NCBI GenBank assembly: GCA_018711005.1
Contig: DVIT01000044.1
Span: 1-64,000 of the forward strand
Direction: 5' to 3'
Length of the DNA stretch: 64,000 nucleotides
From: Candidatus Scybalocola faecigallinarum
GTDB lineage: Bacteria > Bacillota > Clostridia > Lachnospirales > Lachnospiraceae
The position numbers and the translations under genes were made by a program. Under the pieces are notes generated by a model. The model saw only the letters and a list, made by a program, of their open reading frames with translations. It was not told the DNA's origin and did no database searches. Every line of letters starts with the position of its first letter. The stretch's first letter is position 1. Below are positions 24,125 through 34,513 of the stretch, one piece after another.

Positions 24125-25474
24125 TCAAAAAGGAAGTCTGAATCTCCCTCTTTTGGCTGCTTTACCTGACATCTGACCGGAAAACTGTTTCATCATCTTT
24201 TTCATCTGGTCAAACATCTTCACCAGCTTATTTACTTCGCTGATGTCTACGCCGGCGCCGGCGGCAATACGCTTTTTACGGGACGGACTCATCAGGTCCG
24301 GGTTAGCCCGTTCTTCCGGCGTCATGGATAAGATGATCGCTTCTGTGCGCTTCATCTGCGCTTCGCTGTCATCTAAGGAAACATTTTTCAGGGCTGCGCT
24401 GTTAACTCCCGGAATCATCCCAAGGATATCTCCTACACTGCCCATCTTTTTAATTTGGTTCATGGAATCCAGGAAATCGTCATAACCAAACTCTGCTTTT
24501 TTAAGCTTCCGGTTCAGTTCCTTTGCTTTTTCCTGGTCAATCTGGGCTTCTGCCTTCTCAATGAGTGTCAGCACATCGCCCATGCCAAGGATCCTTGAAG
24601 CCATACGGTCGGGATAAAACTGCTCCAGATCTGAAAGCTTTTCTCCCATACCTACGTAAAGGATCGGCTTTCCGGTCACGGCCTTAATGGAAAGGGCCGC
24701 ACCGCCCCGGGTATCTCCATCCATCTTTGTCAGGATCACACCGTCGATCTCAATACGATCGTTAAAGGACTTGGCAACATTCACCGCATCCTGGCCGGTC
24801 ATGGCATCTACCACTAAAATGGTCTGATAAACATCCACAGCAGCCTTTATGTCTTCCAGCTCCTGCATCATGTCCTCATCTACATGAAGCCGTCCGGCGG
24901 TATCTAAGATAACAACGTTAAAATCATTCGCCCTGGCGTGCTCTACCGCTGCCTTGGCAATGTTTACCGGGCTGTTTTTATCTCCCATGGAAAACACGGG
25001 AACATCCTGCTTCTTACCGTTGATCTCCAGCTGTTCAATAGCTGCGGGACGGTAAACGTCACAGGCAACAAGCAGAGGCTTTCTGCCTTTCTGCTTCAGC
25101 TTTCCGGCAATCTTGGCCGTGGTGGTGGTCTTACCGGCGCCCTGGAGACCTGCCATCAGAATAATGGTAATCTCATTCACCGGCTTAAGGGCGATCTCTT
25201 TTGTATCGCTTCCCATGAGGGCGATCATTTCTTCATTAACGATCTTGATCACCATCTGGCCCGGGGTCAGGCTGGTCATAACATCCTGGCCAATGGCCCG
25301 CTCAGTAACGGTATTAATAAACTGCTTGACAACCTTAAAGTTTACGTCAGCTTCCAGCAGCGCCATCTTAACTTCCTTTAAAGCAGCCTTTACATCTGCC
25401 TCAGTAAGCCTGCCCTTGCTTCTCAGGTTTTTAAATACATTCTGAAGTTTTTCAGATAAGCTTTCAAAAGCCAT
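24125..25474 (-). CDS. ffh: Signal recognition particle protein
   Basis: This 449-residue GTPase has the N domain, G domain (GLQGAGKTTTTAKIAG, VACDVYRPAAIEQL, DTAGRL, TKMDGDTRGG) and the methionine-rich M domain (MNQIKKMG, MKRTEAIILSMTPEER, MFDQMKKMMKQFSGQM). With 4.5S RNA it targets membrane proteins to FtsY. YlxM, encoded upstream, interacts with SRP. FtsY is encoded at 27282-28226 in the same window. Confidence 0.98.
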   Translation of the reverse strand: MAFESLSEKLQNVFKNLRSKGRLTEADVKAALKEVKMALLEADVNFKVVKQFINTVTERAIGQDVMTSLTPGQMVIKIVNEEMIALMGSDTKEIALKPVNEITIILMAGLQGAGKTTTTAKIAGKLKQKGRKPLLVACDVYRPAAIEQLEINGKKQDVPVFSMGDKNSPVNIAKAAVEHARANDFNVVILDTAGRLHVDEDMMQELEDIKAAVDVYQTILVVDAMTGQDAVNVAKSFNDRIEIDGVILTKMDGDTRGGAALSIKAVTGKPILYVGMGEKLSDLEQFYPDRMASRILGMGDVLTLIEKAEAQIDQEKAKELNRKLKKAEFGYDDFLDSMNQIKKMGSVGDILGMIPGVNSAALKNVSLDDSEAQMKRTEAIILSMTPEERANPDLMSPSRKKRIAAGAGVDISEVNKLVKMFDQMKKMMKQFSGQMSGKAAKRGRFRLPF

Positions 25475-25531
25475 GGGCTACCTCCTGCTCTGATCGGTTA
25501 CAGCTGTCCGAAAAACGGACCTCTGCTGCTA

Positions 25532-25897
25532 TTACAGTTCCTTGAGGATCTCATCGGAAATCCTGTCAATCTTTTTTGCATCATCTACAAGCTGCTGCCA
25601 GTCTGCCTTTTGAGGATCCTCTACCATATGTTTTACTGTCCGGCGGATCTCCTCTACTTTTTCCCGCGTGGATAAAAAGCGTTCAAGCAAATGGAGCTTT
25701 TCCTCATAACCGGCCAGCTGCCGGTTACAGCGCCTTATAATATCATGGACGCCCTGACGGCTGATCTCATGAACCTGGGCAATCTCTCCCAAAGACAGAT
25801 CATTAAGGACAAAGTCCTCGTAGATCTCCTTTTGATGGCTTGTCAGAAGTTCTCCGTAAAAATCATATAACAGCGACTGCTCTAATATTTTATCCAT
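25532..25897 (-). CDS. ylxM: SRP-associated helix-turn-helix protein YlxM
   Basis: This 121-residue helical protein has a helix-turn-helix of the sigma-4 type (LGEIAQVHEISRQGVHDIIRRC) and a helical C-terminus. In streptococci YlxM binds the SRP and stimulates its GTPase. The ATG at 25897 has AGGTGG six bases upstream; an earlier ATG would lie inside the inverted repeat. It is the first gene of the ffh operon and starts close to a strong promoter. Length is typical. Confidence 0.93.
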   Translation of the reverse strand: MDKILEQSLLYDFYGELLTSHQKEIYEDFVLNDLSLGEIAQVHEISRQGVHDIIRRCNRQLAGYEEKLHLLERFLSTREKVEEIRRTVKHMVEDPQKADWQQLVDDAKKIDRISDEILKEL

Positions 25898-25903
25898 AAA
25901 AGC

Positions 25904-25937
25904 ACCACCTGTCAAGTACCTTTACTTTACAGGTGGT
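25904..25937. repeat. Inverted repeat between ylxM promoter and its ribosome binding site
   Basis: ACCACCTGT (25904-25912) and ACAGGTGGT (25929-25937) are exact reverse complements with a 16-base gap. The gene-proximal arm contains the AGGTGG ribosome binding site of ylxM and the distal arm touches the -10 box. As DNA it could be an operator. As RNA it would mask the ribosome binding site only if transcription starts unusually close to the -10. Confidence 0.7.
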
Positions 25938-25967
25938 ATTGTAACCTATATGACTATGTACTGTCAA
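25938..25967 (-). promoter_or_regulatory. Promoter of the ylxM-ffh-rpsP operon
   Basis: Reverse strand TTGACA (25967-25962), 18 bases, TACAAT (25943-25938). It lies just past the ilvA stop at 25977. Confidence 0.8.
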
Positions 25968-25976
25968 GCCTTTTTT

Positions 25977-27194
25977 TTAAAAAATTGCTTTTGGCGCTTT
26001 TAAAATCGGACGATAGCCTTTTTCTTTCAGAGCATTAAAGATCTTATCCTTATGCTCATGTCCAAAAGCTTCTATGGTAATAACCAGCTCAACAGCCGCA
26101 TTACGGTTGACACTGACAAACTGGTTGTGCTCCAGACGGATCACATTGCCCTGGAGATTTGCAATAACTGTGGCAACATTCACCAGTTCGCCCGGCTTAT
26201 CCGGCAAAAGCACGGAGACGGTAAACACACGGCCTCTTTGGATCAGGCCGTTTTGCACCACAGAGGCAATGGTGATCACATCAATATTTCCGCCGCTTAA
26301 AATCGATACAACCTTTTTATTTTTCACATCTAAGTGCTTTAAGGCTGCCACTGTAAGAAGGCCGGAATTTTCCACGATCATCTTATGGTTTTCCATCATG
26401 TCCAGAGATGCGCCTACAAGCTCATCGTCCTCTACAGTAATGATCTCGTCAATGTTTTTCTGGATATAAGGAAAGATCAGATCACCCGGTGTTTTTACTG
26501 CCGTGCCGTCGGCAATAGTCGTTACACTGGGCAGAGAAACCACCTTGCCTGCCTCCAGAGATTTTTGCATACAGTTTGCCCCGGCCGGCTCCACGCCGAT
26601 CACCTTAATGTTGGGATTTAACAGCTTAGCCAGAGTGGACACGCCGCTGGCCAGTCCGCCGCCGCCAATAGGCACAAGAATATAGTCCACTGTCGGCAGT
26701 TCTTTAAATATTTCCATGGCAATCGTACCCTGGCCTGTGGCTACATCCTCATCGTTAAAGGGATGGACAAAGGTATAGCCTTCCTCAGCGGCCAGCTTTT
26801 CCGCATAAGCGCAGGCATCGTCATACACATCGCCGTAAAGAACAACCTCTGCCCCGTAGCCTTTCGTACGGTTTACTTTGATCAAAGGCGTAGTGGTCGG
26901 CATAACGATCACAGCCTTTGTTTTCATAAGGGCCGCTGCATAAGCCACGCCCTGGGCATGGTTTCCGGCAGATGCAGTGATCAGTCCTTTGGCCCGTTCT
27001 TCTTCGGAAAGGGTGCTGATCTTATAATAAGCGCCGCGAACCTTATAAGCGCCGGTATACTGCATATTTTCCGGCTTAAAATAAACCTTATTTCCGGTCT
27101 GGGCAGAAAAATAATCGCTGTATATAAGATTGGTAGGCAATGTTACCTTCTGCACGCACTCGCAGGCTTCTTCAAATTTTTCCAGTGTCATCAT
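25977..27194 (-). CDS. ilvA: Threonine ammonia-lyase (threonine dehydratase)
   Basis: This 405-residue PLP enzyme deaminates threonine to 2-oxobutanoate. The PLP lysine is in [12 protein letters not shown] (46-57), followed by [13 protein letters not shown] and the glycine loop [11 protein letters not shown] single C-terminal ACT-type domain (about 325-400) fits the short 'TdcB with ACT' class rather than the 500-residue biosynthetic form. No T-box or other leader regulator is visible upstream in the 87 bases to ftsY. Which of isoleucine synthesis and threonine breakdown it serves is open. Confidence 0.93.
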   Translation of the reverse strand: MMTLEKFEEACECVQKVTLPTNLIYSDYFSAQTGNKVYFKPENMQYTGAYKVRGAYYKISTLSEEERAKGLITASAGNHAQGVAYAAALMKTKAVIVMPTTTPLIKVNRTKGYGAEVVLYGDVYDDACAYAEKLAAEEGYTFVHPFNDEDVATGQGTIAMEIFKELPTVDYILVPIGGGGLASGVSTLAKLLNPNIKVIGVEPAGANCMQKSLEAGKVVSLPSVTTIADGTAVKTPGDLIFPYIQKNIDEIITVEDDELVGASLDMMENHKMIVENSGLLTVAALKHLDVKNKKVVSILSGGNIDVITIASVVQNGLIQRGRVFTVSVLLPDKPGELVNVATVIANLQGNVIRLEHNQFVSVNRNAAVELVITIEAFGHEHKDKIFNALKEKGYRPILKAPKAIF

Positions 27195-27281
27195 TTTTAT
27201 CAGGCTCCTTTTTTATAAGTCGGGGACAAGAAGACTTTTCCCCATAACGCCGCGCCATGCGCGGCTGTGCGCTACGGCGGC

Positions 27282-28226
27282 TCATTCGCCATCCGTGGAA
27301 TTTACAGTAAACAGTGCATCTACAAATGCATCTGAATCAAACTTTTGCAGGTCGTCGATTTTTTCTCCGACGCCAATATATTTCACCGGCACGCCCAGCT
27401 CTGCCTGGATGGCAATGGCAATGCCGCCTTTGGCCGTACCATCCAGCTTTGTCAGGATAATGCCGGTAATGTCGGCCACCTCCTTAAACTGGCGGGCCTG
27501 GGACAATGCGTTCTGACCGGTAGTGCCGTCTAAAACGATCAGTGTTTCCCGTCTGGCTTCCGGAAATTCCTTATCAATAATACGGTTGATCTTTCGCAGC
27601 TCCTCCATAAGATTTTTCTTATTATGGAGCCGGCCTGCCGTATCGCATAAAAGCAGGTCTGCCTTGCGGGCTTTGGCTGCGGCAATAGCATCAAAAACAA
27701 CTGCTGCCGGATCGGAACCTTCCTGGCCGGAAATCATATCCACACCGGCGCGGTTAGCCCATTCGCCCAGCTGCTGGGTCGCCGCTGCACGGAAGGTATC
27801 TGCAGCAGCAATAAGTACCTTTTTCCCGGCCTTTTTATACTGTCCTGCCAGTTTGCCTACCGATGTGGTCTTACCGACACCGTTGACACCAATAATAAGC
27901 ACCACGCAGGTTTCATTTTCAAAATCATAGGCATCTTCGTCCACAGACATTTGGGACTTAATGGACTCTGCAAGCAGCTCCTTGCACTGAGCCGGCTCTT
28001 TAATATGCTGTTCTTTTACTTTTTCCTTCAGATCGTCAATGATCGACTGAGTCGTATGAACGCCCAGATCGGCCATAACAAGCACTTCTTCCAATTCCTC
28101 ATAAAAATCATCATCAATATGAGAAAAGCCATTGAAAATATAGTCAAAGCCCGCGGCAATGCTTTTGCGGGTCTTAGTCAGTCCGGCTACCAGCCGGCTA
28201 AAAAATCCTTTTTTTTCTTCGGACAT
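27282..28226 (-). CDS. ftsY: Signal recognition particle receptor FtsY
   Basis: This 314-residue SRP GTPase has an N domain beginning [14 protein letters not shown] and a G domain with [35 protein letters not shown] and [10 protein letters not shown]. There is no long acidic A domain, as in most Bacillota. It brings SRP-ribosome complexes to the Sec translocon. It ends the plsX-acpP-rnc-smc-ftsY operon, starting 30 bases after smc; smc-ftsY linkage is conserved across Bacillota. Confidence 0.98.
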   Translation of the reverse strand: MSEEKKGFFSRLVAGLTKTRKSIAAGFDYIFNGFSHIDDDFYEELEEVLVMADLGVHTTQSIIDDLKEKVKEQHIKEPAQCKELLAESIKSQMSVDEDAYDFENETCVVLIIGVNGVGKTTSVGKLAGQYKKAGKKVLIAAADTFRAAATQQLGEWANRAGVDMISGQEGSDPAAVVFDAIAAAKARKADLLLCDTAGRLHNKKNLMEELRKINRIIDKEFPEARRETLIVLDGTTGQNALSQARQFKEVADITGIILTKLDGTAKGGIAIAIQAELGVPVKYIGVGEKIDDLQKFDSDAFVDALFTVNSTDGE

Positions 28227-28256
28227 AAATCCATCCCTTTCCTCTTAATCATCCGG

Positions 28257-31200
28257 TCAGTCATCCAGGCGGCTGTCAATAAGACTGACAGATACCAGGG
28301 TCGATACACCTTTTTCCTGCATGGTAATTCCGTAAAGCACATCCGCGGCATTCATGGTGCCCCGGCGGTGGGTAATGATAATAAACTGAGTATCCCGGGT
28401 CAGATTGTTTAAATACTGGGCATACCGCTTAACATTGGCATCATCCAGCGCCGCCTCGATCTCATCCAAAAGACAAAACGGCGACGGCTTCAGCCGCTGG
28501 ATGGCAAAAAGCAGGGCAATGGCAGTCAGCGCCTTTTCCCCGCCGGAAAGCATCATCATATTTTGAAGCTTTTTTCCTGGCGGCGATGCGATAATGCGGA
28601 TGCCGGCATATAAAATATCCTCATCCTCCATAAGCTCCAGCGTTCCTTTCCCGCCGCCGAATAATTCCTTAAATACCCGGTCAAAGTTTACGGCGATCTC
28701 CTTAAACTTCTCCGTAAACTGCTCCCGCATGGCCTTATCCAGAGAATCAATAATGCCGGTAAGCTTTTCCTCAGCCTCCACCAGATCGTCGTGCTGAGTC
28801 TTTAAAAGTTCGTACCGTTCGCTGACATTTTTGTATTCCTCAATGGCATTCACATTCACCGGCCCCAGCTTTTTGATCCCCGATTTCTGGTCCGCAGCCG
28901 CTTTCTTTAAGCCGGCCGGGCCTAAGGCAAGCAGTTCATCGTCCTTTAATTCATAGGCGCTGCTTAAGGTCAGCTCATATTCCTGCCACATATAGTCGCT
29001 TTGGGAAGTCTTGCTTTCTTCCAGCTTTTCCTTTTGATGGTTTAACCGGAACTGTTCTTTATCTAAAACACCCAGACGGTCGGAAAGCTCCTCCCGCTTT
29101 GAGAAAAATTCCCGGTGGCCTTTGGATATTTCTTCCTTAGCGGCTCCCAGGGTTTCCAGCGTTTTTTCACCGTCGCTGATAGCCCCGTCCAGACGCAGGA
29201 TTTCTCCGCCGCATTCATCCACCGATGCCTGGCGCTTAGACAGCTCCTGGCCGCCCATGTCCATATCCCGGCGCACCGTCTGGATCTCCTCCTCCAGCGT
29301 CCGGATCTCCTCACGGACACGGCGGATATTTTCGCCGGTAAAGGAACGGCTCTGGCTTAACTGGGAAAATTTCAGCTTTAAGCTGGCATTATCCTCGTTA
29401 AACTTCTTCTCCCTTTCCAGCATTTCATCCAGCTTTTCATTTAAAGCAGCCACCATCTGCTCTGTATCCACACGCTGCCGGTCATAATCTGACAGCTGGC
29501 TGCCAAGGGTTTCCCTGCTTCTGGAAATATCCTGCTCCTGGCGGCTCAGTTCTTCGTTTTCACCGGTCAGCTGTTTGTAAGCATCTGCCCCTTCATCCCG
29601 TGCTGCCTTGGCCTGATTTAACGTCATGCGCACAGTATTTTCCGTCAGGGACAATTCCTGAAGGCGCCGGGTCACATCATCCAGATCCCTGCGCACAGCG
29701 GCCCGCTCGGTCTGAAGCCTTGCCTGGTCCTGGTTGAGCCGGTCAATATCCCCTTTGATCTGCTCCACTTTTTTAGAAAGCTCGTCCAGCTCCCGGCTCC
29801 GCCCAAGCAGGTTGCCGGAATTTTTATAAGCACCGCCGGATAAAGAACCGCCGGGACTTAAAGACTCACCGTCTAAAGTAACAATACGCAGAGAATATTT
29901 ATACTTTCTGGCCAGCGCCAGGGCATTGTCAATATGATCCGCCACAACAATACGGCCCAGTAAATACCGGATCAGCTTTTCATACTTTTTATCAGCAGAA
30001 ACAAGACTGCTTCCAAGGCCGATCACGCCCTTTTCCTTCAGCACTTCCGTGGAAACCTGACTGCCCCGCATGGTAATGCTGGTCAATGGCAAAAAGGTGG
30101 CCCGGCCATACCGGTTCTGCTTTAAATATACGATCAGATCCTTGGCGGTCTGCTCATCCTCTGTAACAATATTTTGGATGCTTCCGCCTAAAGCAATCTC
30201 AATAGCGGTCTCATACTGTTTCTCTACTTTAATAATATCCGCCACAACGCCTACAATGCCGGGACAGGACTTTTTCTGTTCCATGACCCGCTTTATGCTG
30301 GAGCCGTAGCCCTCATAGCGCTCGCTGATATTTTTCAGCGCCCCGTAGCGGGAATTGACCGCATGGAACTCCTGCTGCTTCTTCCCTACCTGCTGGCGCA
30401 CCTGATCCAGATCCGTCCCGATCTGGCTGTTCCTTTTGCTAAGAGACGCTTTCTGTCCATTGGCCCGGTCCAGATCCTCAAGCACCTGGCTCAGCTCCTT
30501 TTCGTAGCTGTCCACCGCTTCTGCCCGCTGGGCCTGCTGGCTTTTAAGGACAATGAGCCTTTGGTTCAGCTCTGCTCTGCGGATATTGATCTGTTCTTCC
30601 ATTGTATCATAGCGGCTCATCTTCTCCCGGACAGAGGCTGCCTGGTTCAAAATGCGGATAATGCCGGCATTTTTTTCTTCAATCTCTGTCTTTAACTGGG
30701 ACGATGCCTCCGTCATAGTCTGAAGGGTTTCATCCGCTTGGCTTTGCTGAGCGTTCAGCGCTTTGATCTCCTCCTGGAGCTGATCCCGGGTATGCTCATA
30801 CTCGCTGACACTTTCCTGCTTTCGGCTGATCTCCTGGTCCAGCTTTTCAATCCGGGCGCCGCCGGTCTCTACATTTTGGCGGATCGTATTCATCTGCTCG
30901 GCCAAAAGCTTTTGTTCAGCCAAAAGCTTTTCCCGGCTCAGACGGTTGTCCGACAGCTCCTGGCGCTTTTGCTCCAGCTTTTCATCATATGCCTGGATCT
31001 CCCCTTCCAGCCGGTCGTATTCCTCCCGGGTCTTTTCAAGGGATTCCCTGGTCTGGGCCATATCATGGTCAACAATGGCCAGTTTTTCGTCCACGGCTTT
31101 TAATTCTTCTTTAATACGGCCGTATTCGCTAATATAAACATTTACATCCAACAGCTTGAGCCGGTCACGCATTTTTAAATATTCCCGGGCCGTATCCGAC

Positions 31201-31823
31201 TGTCTTTTTAAAGGCGCCACCTGTTTTTCCAGCTCGGATAAAATATCATTGACACGGTACAGGTTCTGCTTTTCGGCTTCCAGATTTTTCTCAGCAGCCT
31301 GCTTGCGCTTTTTAAACTTAACGATCCCGGCAGCCTCATCAAAAAGCTCCCGCCGTTCTTCCGGCTTTCCGCTTAAGATCTTATCGATCTGTCCCTGTCC
31401 GATGATGGAGTAGCCTTCCTTGCCGATACCGGTATCAAAGAAAAGCTCCTGCACATCCCTGAGGCGGCAGGCACTGCCATTGATCAAATATTCGCTTTCG
31501 CCGGAACGGTACACCCGCCGGGCGACAGTGACCTCGTCATACTCAATGGGCAGCTTGTGATCCGAATTATCCAGGGTGATGGCCACATAGGCAAAACCGA
31601 GGGGTTTCCTGCTCTCAGTACCGGAAAAAATAACGTCCTCCATTTTGGAACCGCGCAGCTGCTTGGCGCTTTGCTCGCCCAGCACCCACCGCACGGCGTC
31701 TGCAACATTACTCTTTCCGCTGCCGTTAGGTCCTACGATCCCGGTAATGCCTTTGTGAAATTTCAGATTGATCTTATTGGCAAAGGACTTAAAGCCCTGT
31801 ATTTCAATATTTTTCAGATACAT
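28257..31823 (-). CDS. smc: Chromosome segregation ATPase SMC
   Basis: This 1188-residue protein has the full SMC layout: Walker [10 protein letters not shown] near residue 32, a long coiled coil, a hinge around 510-670 (with the GGSIQNIV and [13 protein letters not shown] segments), a second coiled coil, then the ABC signature [14 protein letters not shown] and Walker [14 protein letters not shown]. As a dimer with ScpA and ScpB it extrudes DNA loops and helps segregate chromosomes. Its place between rnc and ftsY is the normal Bacillota order. Confidence 0.98.
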   Translation of the reverse strand: MYLKNIEIQGFKSFANKINLKFHKGITGIVGPNGSGKSNVADAVRWVLGEQSAKQLRGSKMEDVIFSGTESRKPLGFAYVAITLDNSDHKLPIEYDEVTVARRVYRSGESEYLINGSACRLRDVQELFFDTGIGKEGYSIIGQGQIDKILSGKPEERRELFDEAAGIVKFKKRKQAAEKNLEAEKQNLYRVNDILSELEKQVAPLKRQSDTAREYLKMRDRLKLLDVNVYISEYGRIKEELKAVDEKLAIVDHDMAQTRESLEKTREEYDRLEGEIQAYDEKLEQKRQELSDNRLSREKLLAEQKLLAEQMNTIRQNVETGGARIEKLDQEISRKQESVSEYEHTRDQLQEEIKALNAQQSQADETLQTMTEASSQLKTEIEEKNAGIIRILNQAASVREKMSRYDTMEEQINIRRAELNQRLIVLKSQQAQRAEAVDSYEKELSQVLEDLDRANGQKASLSKRNSQIGTDLDQVRQQVGKKQQEFHAVNSRYGALKNISERYEGYGSSIKRVMEQKKSCPGIVGVVADIIKVEKQYETAIEIALGGSIQNIVTEDEQTAKDLIVYLKQNRYGRATFLPLTSITMRGSQVSTEVLKEKGVIGLGSSLVSADKKYEKLIRYLLGRIVVADHIDNALALARKYKYSLRIVTLDGESLSPGGSLSGGAYKNSGNLLGRSRELDELSKKVEQIKGDIDRLNQDQARLQTERAAVRRDLDDVTRRLQELSLTENTVRMTLNQAKAARDEGADAYKQLTGENEELSRQEQDISRSRETLGSQLSDYDRQRVDTEQMVAALNEKLDEMLEREKKFNEDNASLKLKFSQLSQSRSFTGENIRRVREEIRTLEEEIQTVRRDMDMGGQELSKRQASVDECGGEILRLDGAISDGEKTLETLGAAKEEISKGHREFFSKREELSDRLGVLDKEQFRLNHQKEKLEESKTSQSDYMWQEYELTLSSAYELKDDELLALGPAGLKKAAADQKSGIKKLGPVNVNAIEEYKNVSERYELLKTQHDDLVEAEEKLTGIIDSLDKAMREQFTEKFKEIAVNFDRVFKELFGGGKGTLELMEDEDILYAGIRIIASPPGKKLQNMMMLSGGEKALTAIALLFAIQRLKPSPFCLLDEIEAALDDANVKRYAQYLNNLTRDTQFIIITHRRGTMNAADVLYGITMQEKGVSTLVSVSLIDSRLDD

Positions 31824-31847
31824 ATTCCACCAGCTTTTCTAAGCATT

Positions 31848-32543
31848 TTAAAATTCCTGGAGCAATTTGGGATTATCCTTAAGCTTAAGGATAGACTTAT
31901 AGGCCGCATCCTGTCCAGCTGCCTGCTTTGTCCGCCCCTCGCCGGTACACAGCTTCACCGGACCTACCATAGCCTGGACGACAAAACGCCGGTTATGCTC
32001 CGGTCCGATAGCTTCTATAAGGTCGTAGGTTACTGTTTCTTTCACCCGGCTCTGGACCAGTTCCTGCAAAGCGGTCTTGCTGTCATGGAAAAGCTCCTTA
32101 TGCTCCATATCGTTTAAAACAAAGTTCATAATAAACTTTCGTGCTTCCTCAAAGCCTCCGTCCAGATACATGGCCCCGATAAGCGCCTCCAGGGCATCCG
32201 ACAAAATAGAATCCCGCTCCCTTCCGCCGTTTAAATCCTCTCCATGGCCTAAACGCAGATACTGTCCCAAATGGATCTGCCGGGCTGAGTAAGCAAGGGC
32301 CGGCTCGCACACAAGGCTCGCACGCTTTTTGCTCAGCTGTCCCTCATGCATCTGAGGGAACCTGCGGAACAACGTATCGCTGCTGATCACCTCCAGCACT
32401 GCGTCCCCGAGAAATTCCAGCCGCTCATTATTATACAATTTGTCCAGATGGTGCTCATTTGCATAGGAGCTGTGGGTTAGCGCCTGCCTTAACAGACTTT
32501 CCTGACGGAACTGATACTTAATATCTTTTTGTAATCTTTCCAT
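31848..32543 (-). CDS. rnc: Ribonuclease III
   Basis: This 231-residue enzyme cuts double-stranded RNA in rRNA precursors and antisense pairs. The catalytic signature NERLEFLGDAVLEVI lies at about 38-52, the second acidic site is DALEALIGAMYLDGG, and the C-terminal double-stranded RNA-binding domain runs from about 155 (FHDSKTALQELVQ ... AAGQDAAYKSIL). It lies between acpP and smc. Length is typical. Confidence 0.98.
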   Translation of the reverse strand: MERLQKDIKYQFRQESLLRQALTHSSYANEHHLDKLYNNERLEFLGDAVLEVISSDTLFRRFPQMHEGQLSKKRASLVCEPALAYSARQIHLGQYLRLGHGEDLNGGRERDSILSDALEALIGAMYLDGGFEEARKFIMNFVLNDMEHKELFHDSKTALQELVQSRVKETVTYDLIEAIGPEHNRRFVVQAMVGPVKLCTGEGRTKQAAGQDAAYKSILKLKDNPKLLQEF

Positions 32544-32570
32544 AAACTCATCTCTCCTGGCGCCGGTCCC

Positions 32571-32801
32571 CTATCCGGCAATGTGGCGTATACACTCCAC
32601 CGCGTCTTTCATCTGACGGATGGAAGCCATGCGCTCCTGGGGGATTTCAATATCAAATTCTTTTTCAATGGCTAAGACGATCTGGAACAGATCCAGTGAA
32701 TCTGCTCCAAGATCATCCATAAAATTTGTTTCCATGGAAATACTGTCCTCATCAGCGTGAAGTACTTCCCCTATGATCCTTTTAAGCTTTTCAAACTCCA
32801 T
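32571..32801 (-). CDS. acpP: Acyl carrier protein
   Basis: This 76-residue carrier has the phosphopantetheine-attachment motif GADSLDLFQI, with the serine in DSL. It shuttles acyl chains for fatty-acid and phospholipid synthesis. I place the start at 32801, where AAGGAG lies ten bases upstream; this overlaps the plsX end by 11 bases, so translation is coupled. It is rather basic at the N-terminus for an ACP, but otherwise normal. Confidence 0.95.
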   Translation of the reverse strand: MEFEKLKRIIGEVLHADEDSISMETNFMDDLGADSLDLFQIVLAIEKEFDIEIPQERMASIRQMKDAVECIRHIAG

Positions 32802-33867
32802 GAGTATCCGACTCCTTCTTTGCCGCATTCTCAGGCGCTTCTTTGACCTTAGCCTCATCCTTCTTTGTACCCAGCTTCTCCCGGATCTTTCCCGGAATAT
32901 CCTGCTGGGAGAACGTAATACACTGAACGATGGAATTTTTTATAGCTGCAGCATCGCTGCTTCCGTGGGTCTTGACAACAAGTCCGGTCAGGCCAAGCAT
33001 AGGTGCGCCGCCATATGCAGACAGGTCAAACTCCTTCATTAAGCCTTTTAAGGCCGGTTTAGCCAGCAACGCACCGACCTTTGAACGGGCGGAAGACATA
33101 AGGCTTTGTTTAATCTTTTTCATAAGGGCCATAGCTACGCCTTCATACATTTTCAGGATCACGTTTCCGGTAAATGCCTCGCATACAATAATATCCGCCC
33201 AGCCGTTGGGAATTTCCCGGGCTTCCACACTTCCGATAAAGTTAATATCCTCACAGGCCTTCAGCAGGGGGAATGTATCCTTAACCAGCTGATTTCCTTT
33301 TTCTTCTTCCACGCCCACATTAACAATAGCTACTGTAGGATTCTTCTTTCCAAGGACATTTTCCATATAGATGGAACCCATCCGGGCAAACTGTACAAGA
33401 TGAGAAGGCCGCGCGTCAACATTTGCCCCGCAGTCAATAAGGAGAGAAAAGCCTTTGGTGGTAGGGATCAGCGGTGCCAAAGGCGCGCGCTCCACCCCTT
33501 TAATACGTCCAACGACAAACTGGCCGCCCACTAAAACTGCCCCGGTGCTTCCTGCGGATACAAAGCCGTCTGCCTTGCCGTCATGAACCAGCTTCTGAGC
33601 CACGACAATGGATGAATCCTTTTTCTTGCGCACAGCTGCCACCGGATGTTCATTGTTGGTGATCACTTCCGGTGCGTGGAGCACCTCCACCTGCTCTTTA
33701 TTATATGAGTAAGATGCCAGCTCCCGGTTGACGATATTTTCATCACCTACAAGGACCACTTTCAGATCGTTATGCTCATTAACCGCCTGAACTGCTCCTT
33801 TAACGATCTCAACGGGCGCATTATCGCCGCCCATGGCATCTACAGCCACAGTTACTTTCTTTTGCAT
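32791..33867 (-). CDS. plsX: Phosphate acyltransferase PlsX
   Basis: This 358-residue enzyme converts acyl-ACP to acyl phosphate, the donor for PlsY. Family motifs are VAVDAMGGDNAPVEIVKGA at the N-terminus, SAGSTGAVLVGG, GANVDARP and EAFTGNVILKMYEG. A lysine- and glutamate-rich tail of about 25 residues follows the core. It is the first large gene of the operon and overlaps acpP, coding for its substrate carrier. Confidence 0.97.
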   Translation of the reverse strand: MQKKVTVAVDAMGGDNAPVEIVKGAVQAVNEHNDLKVVLVGDENIVNRELASYSYNKEQVEVLHAPEVITNNEHPVAAVRKKKDSSIVVAQKLVHDGKADGFVSAGSTGAVLVGGQFVVGRIKGVERAPLAPLIPTTKGFSLLIDCGANVDARPSHLVQFARMGSIYMENVLGKKNPTVAIVNVGVEEEKGNQLVKDTFPLLKACEDINFIGSVEAREIPNGWADIIVCEAFTGNVILKMYEGVAMALMKKIKQSLMSSARSKVGALLAKPALKGLMKEFDLSAYGGAPMLGLTGLVVKTHGSSDAAAIKNSIVQCITFSQQDIPGKIREKLGTKKDEAKVKEAPENAAKKESDTHGV

Positions 33868-33987
33868 AAATGATGCCTCCTAAATATTTTTTACCATCTG
33901 GACGGCCTGTCCGCCCAAACCGTAACCTTTCTTCTTAAGGGTCTACTATTTAATATACTAAATTCCTGTGATTTTCGCAATGCTTTT

Positions 33988-34116
33988 TCAGGATTCCTCA
34001 TCTTCCATTTCTTCCTGCTCCCGGCGCCTGGACTCCCGTGAGCTGACAACCGCGCAGGCATATAAGATAACAAGTATGACTGCAATCAAAATACCGGCAA
34101 TGATCCAAAAAATCAT
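33988..34116 (-). CDS. Small single-pass membrane protein (42 residues)
   Basis: This frame encodes one hydrophobic helix (FWIIAGILIAVILVILYA, residues 3-20) followed by a strongly charged tail (SRESRRREQEEMEDEES). A GGAG site lies 11 bases upstream. It is transcribed from the plsX promoter at 34245-34273. A clean membrane helix plus acidic tail is unlikely by chance. I do not recognise the family; the position suggests a small membrane partner of the phospholipid or cell-division genes downstream. Confidence 0.65.
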   Translation of the reverse strand: MIFWIIAGILIAVILVILYACAVVSSRESRRREQEEMEDEES

Positions 34117-34169
34117 AATCTTTTATTCTCCATACTCATGTTTTTACGACGCTGAACAGGCGCCACAAA

Positions 34170-34204
34170 GTCATGCTTACATGCGCAAGCGCAGTCAGCA
34201 TGAC
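34170..34204 (-). other. Leader stem-loop upstream of the small membrane protein
   Basis: GTCATGCT and AGCATGAC form an 8-bp stem enclosing a second stem (TGCGC with GCGCA). There is no U-tract. It lies in the untranslated leader of the plsX operon. Confidence 0.5.
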
Positions 34205-34244
34205 CTTTTGTCGCTTGTTTCATCATTATTATATTACCGCAAAA

Positions 34245-34273
34245 ATTATAAAAGAACACCCGGGTATTTGCAA
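34245..34273 (-). promoter_or_regulatory. Promoter of the plsX-acpP-rnc-smc-ftsY operon
   Basis: Reverse strand TTGCAA (34273-34268), 17 bases, TATAAT (34250-34245). No FapR-like palindrome was evident around it. Confidence 0.7.
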
Positions 34274-34290
34274 GTTCCACGATTCTTTCC

Positions 34291-34341
34291 CGCGTTTAGG
34301 GATGCCGGCCGAATTGCTTTTTAGCTCTGCCGGAAAACATT
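34291..34341. repeat. Dispersed intergenic repeat, copy B
   Basis: About 80% identical to 18664-18713. Here the inner helix would be CCGG with CCGG and the outer GTTT with AAAC, while the core GAATTGCTTTTTAGCTCTGC is conserved. It lies just upstream of the plsX promoter, between it and the permease terminator. Confidence 0.65.
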
Positions 34342-34351
34342 TTTAAAAATC

Positions 34352-34380
34352 AAAACAAAAAGCCCGGATTATCCCGAGCC
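34352..34380 (-). terminator. Terminator of the permease gene (distal)
   Basis: On the reverse strand GGCTCGGG pairs with TCCGGGCT (G-U pairs included) around a 4-base loop, followed by TTTTTGTTTTG. Confidence 0.7.
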
Positions 34381-34425
34381 ATTTAAAAGTCACCTGCGTG
34401 TACAAATGTCTTAAAATCGTAAAAT

Positions 34426-34451
34426 GGGGAGATCCCCGAAGGGTTCTCCCC
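34426..34451 (-). terminator. Terminator of the permease gene (proximal)
   Basis: GGGGAGA pairs with TCTCCCC, with an inner CCC/GGG and a TTCG tetraloop, followed by ATTTTACGATTTT. Together with 34352-34380 it gives two terminators in series. Confidence 0.65.
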
Positions 34452-34513
34452 AGGCTGCAGGGCCCGCAAGCCTCTGCAACGCGATCACAAATATAATCCT
34501 CATTTGCCCGATA

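Noticed and set aside
27195-27281. T-box or other amino-acid riboswitch before ilvA
   Set aside because: The spacer is only 87 bases, with a small GC hairpin (GCCGCGC/GCGCGGC) and no T-box sequence.
33891-34085. 64-codon reverse-strand frame upstream of plsX
   Set aside because: It is out of frame with the better-supported 42-residue membrane protein that occupies the same DNA and has a ribosome binding site.
34291-34341. Known riboswitch class (c-di-GMP, THF, manganese) for the dispersed repeat
   Set aside because: None of the diagnostic conserved loops of those classes is present.
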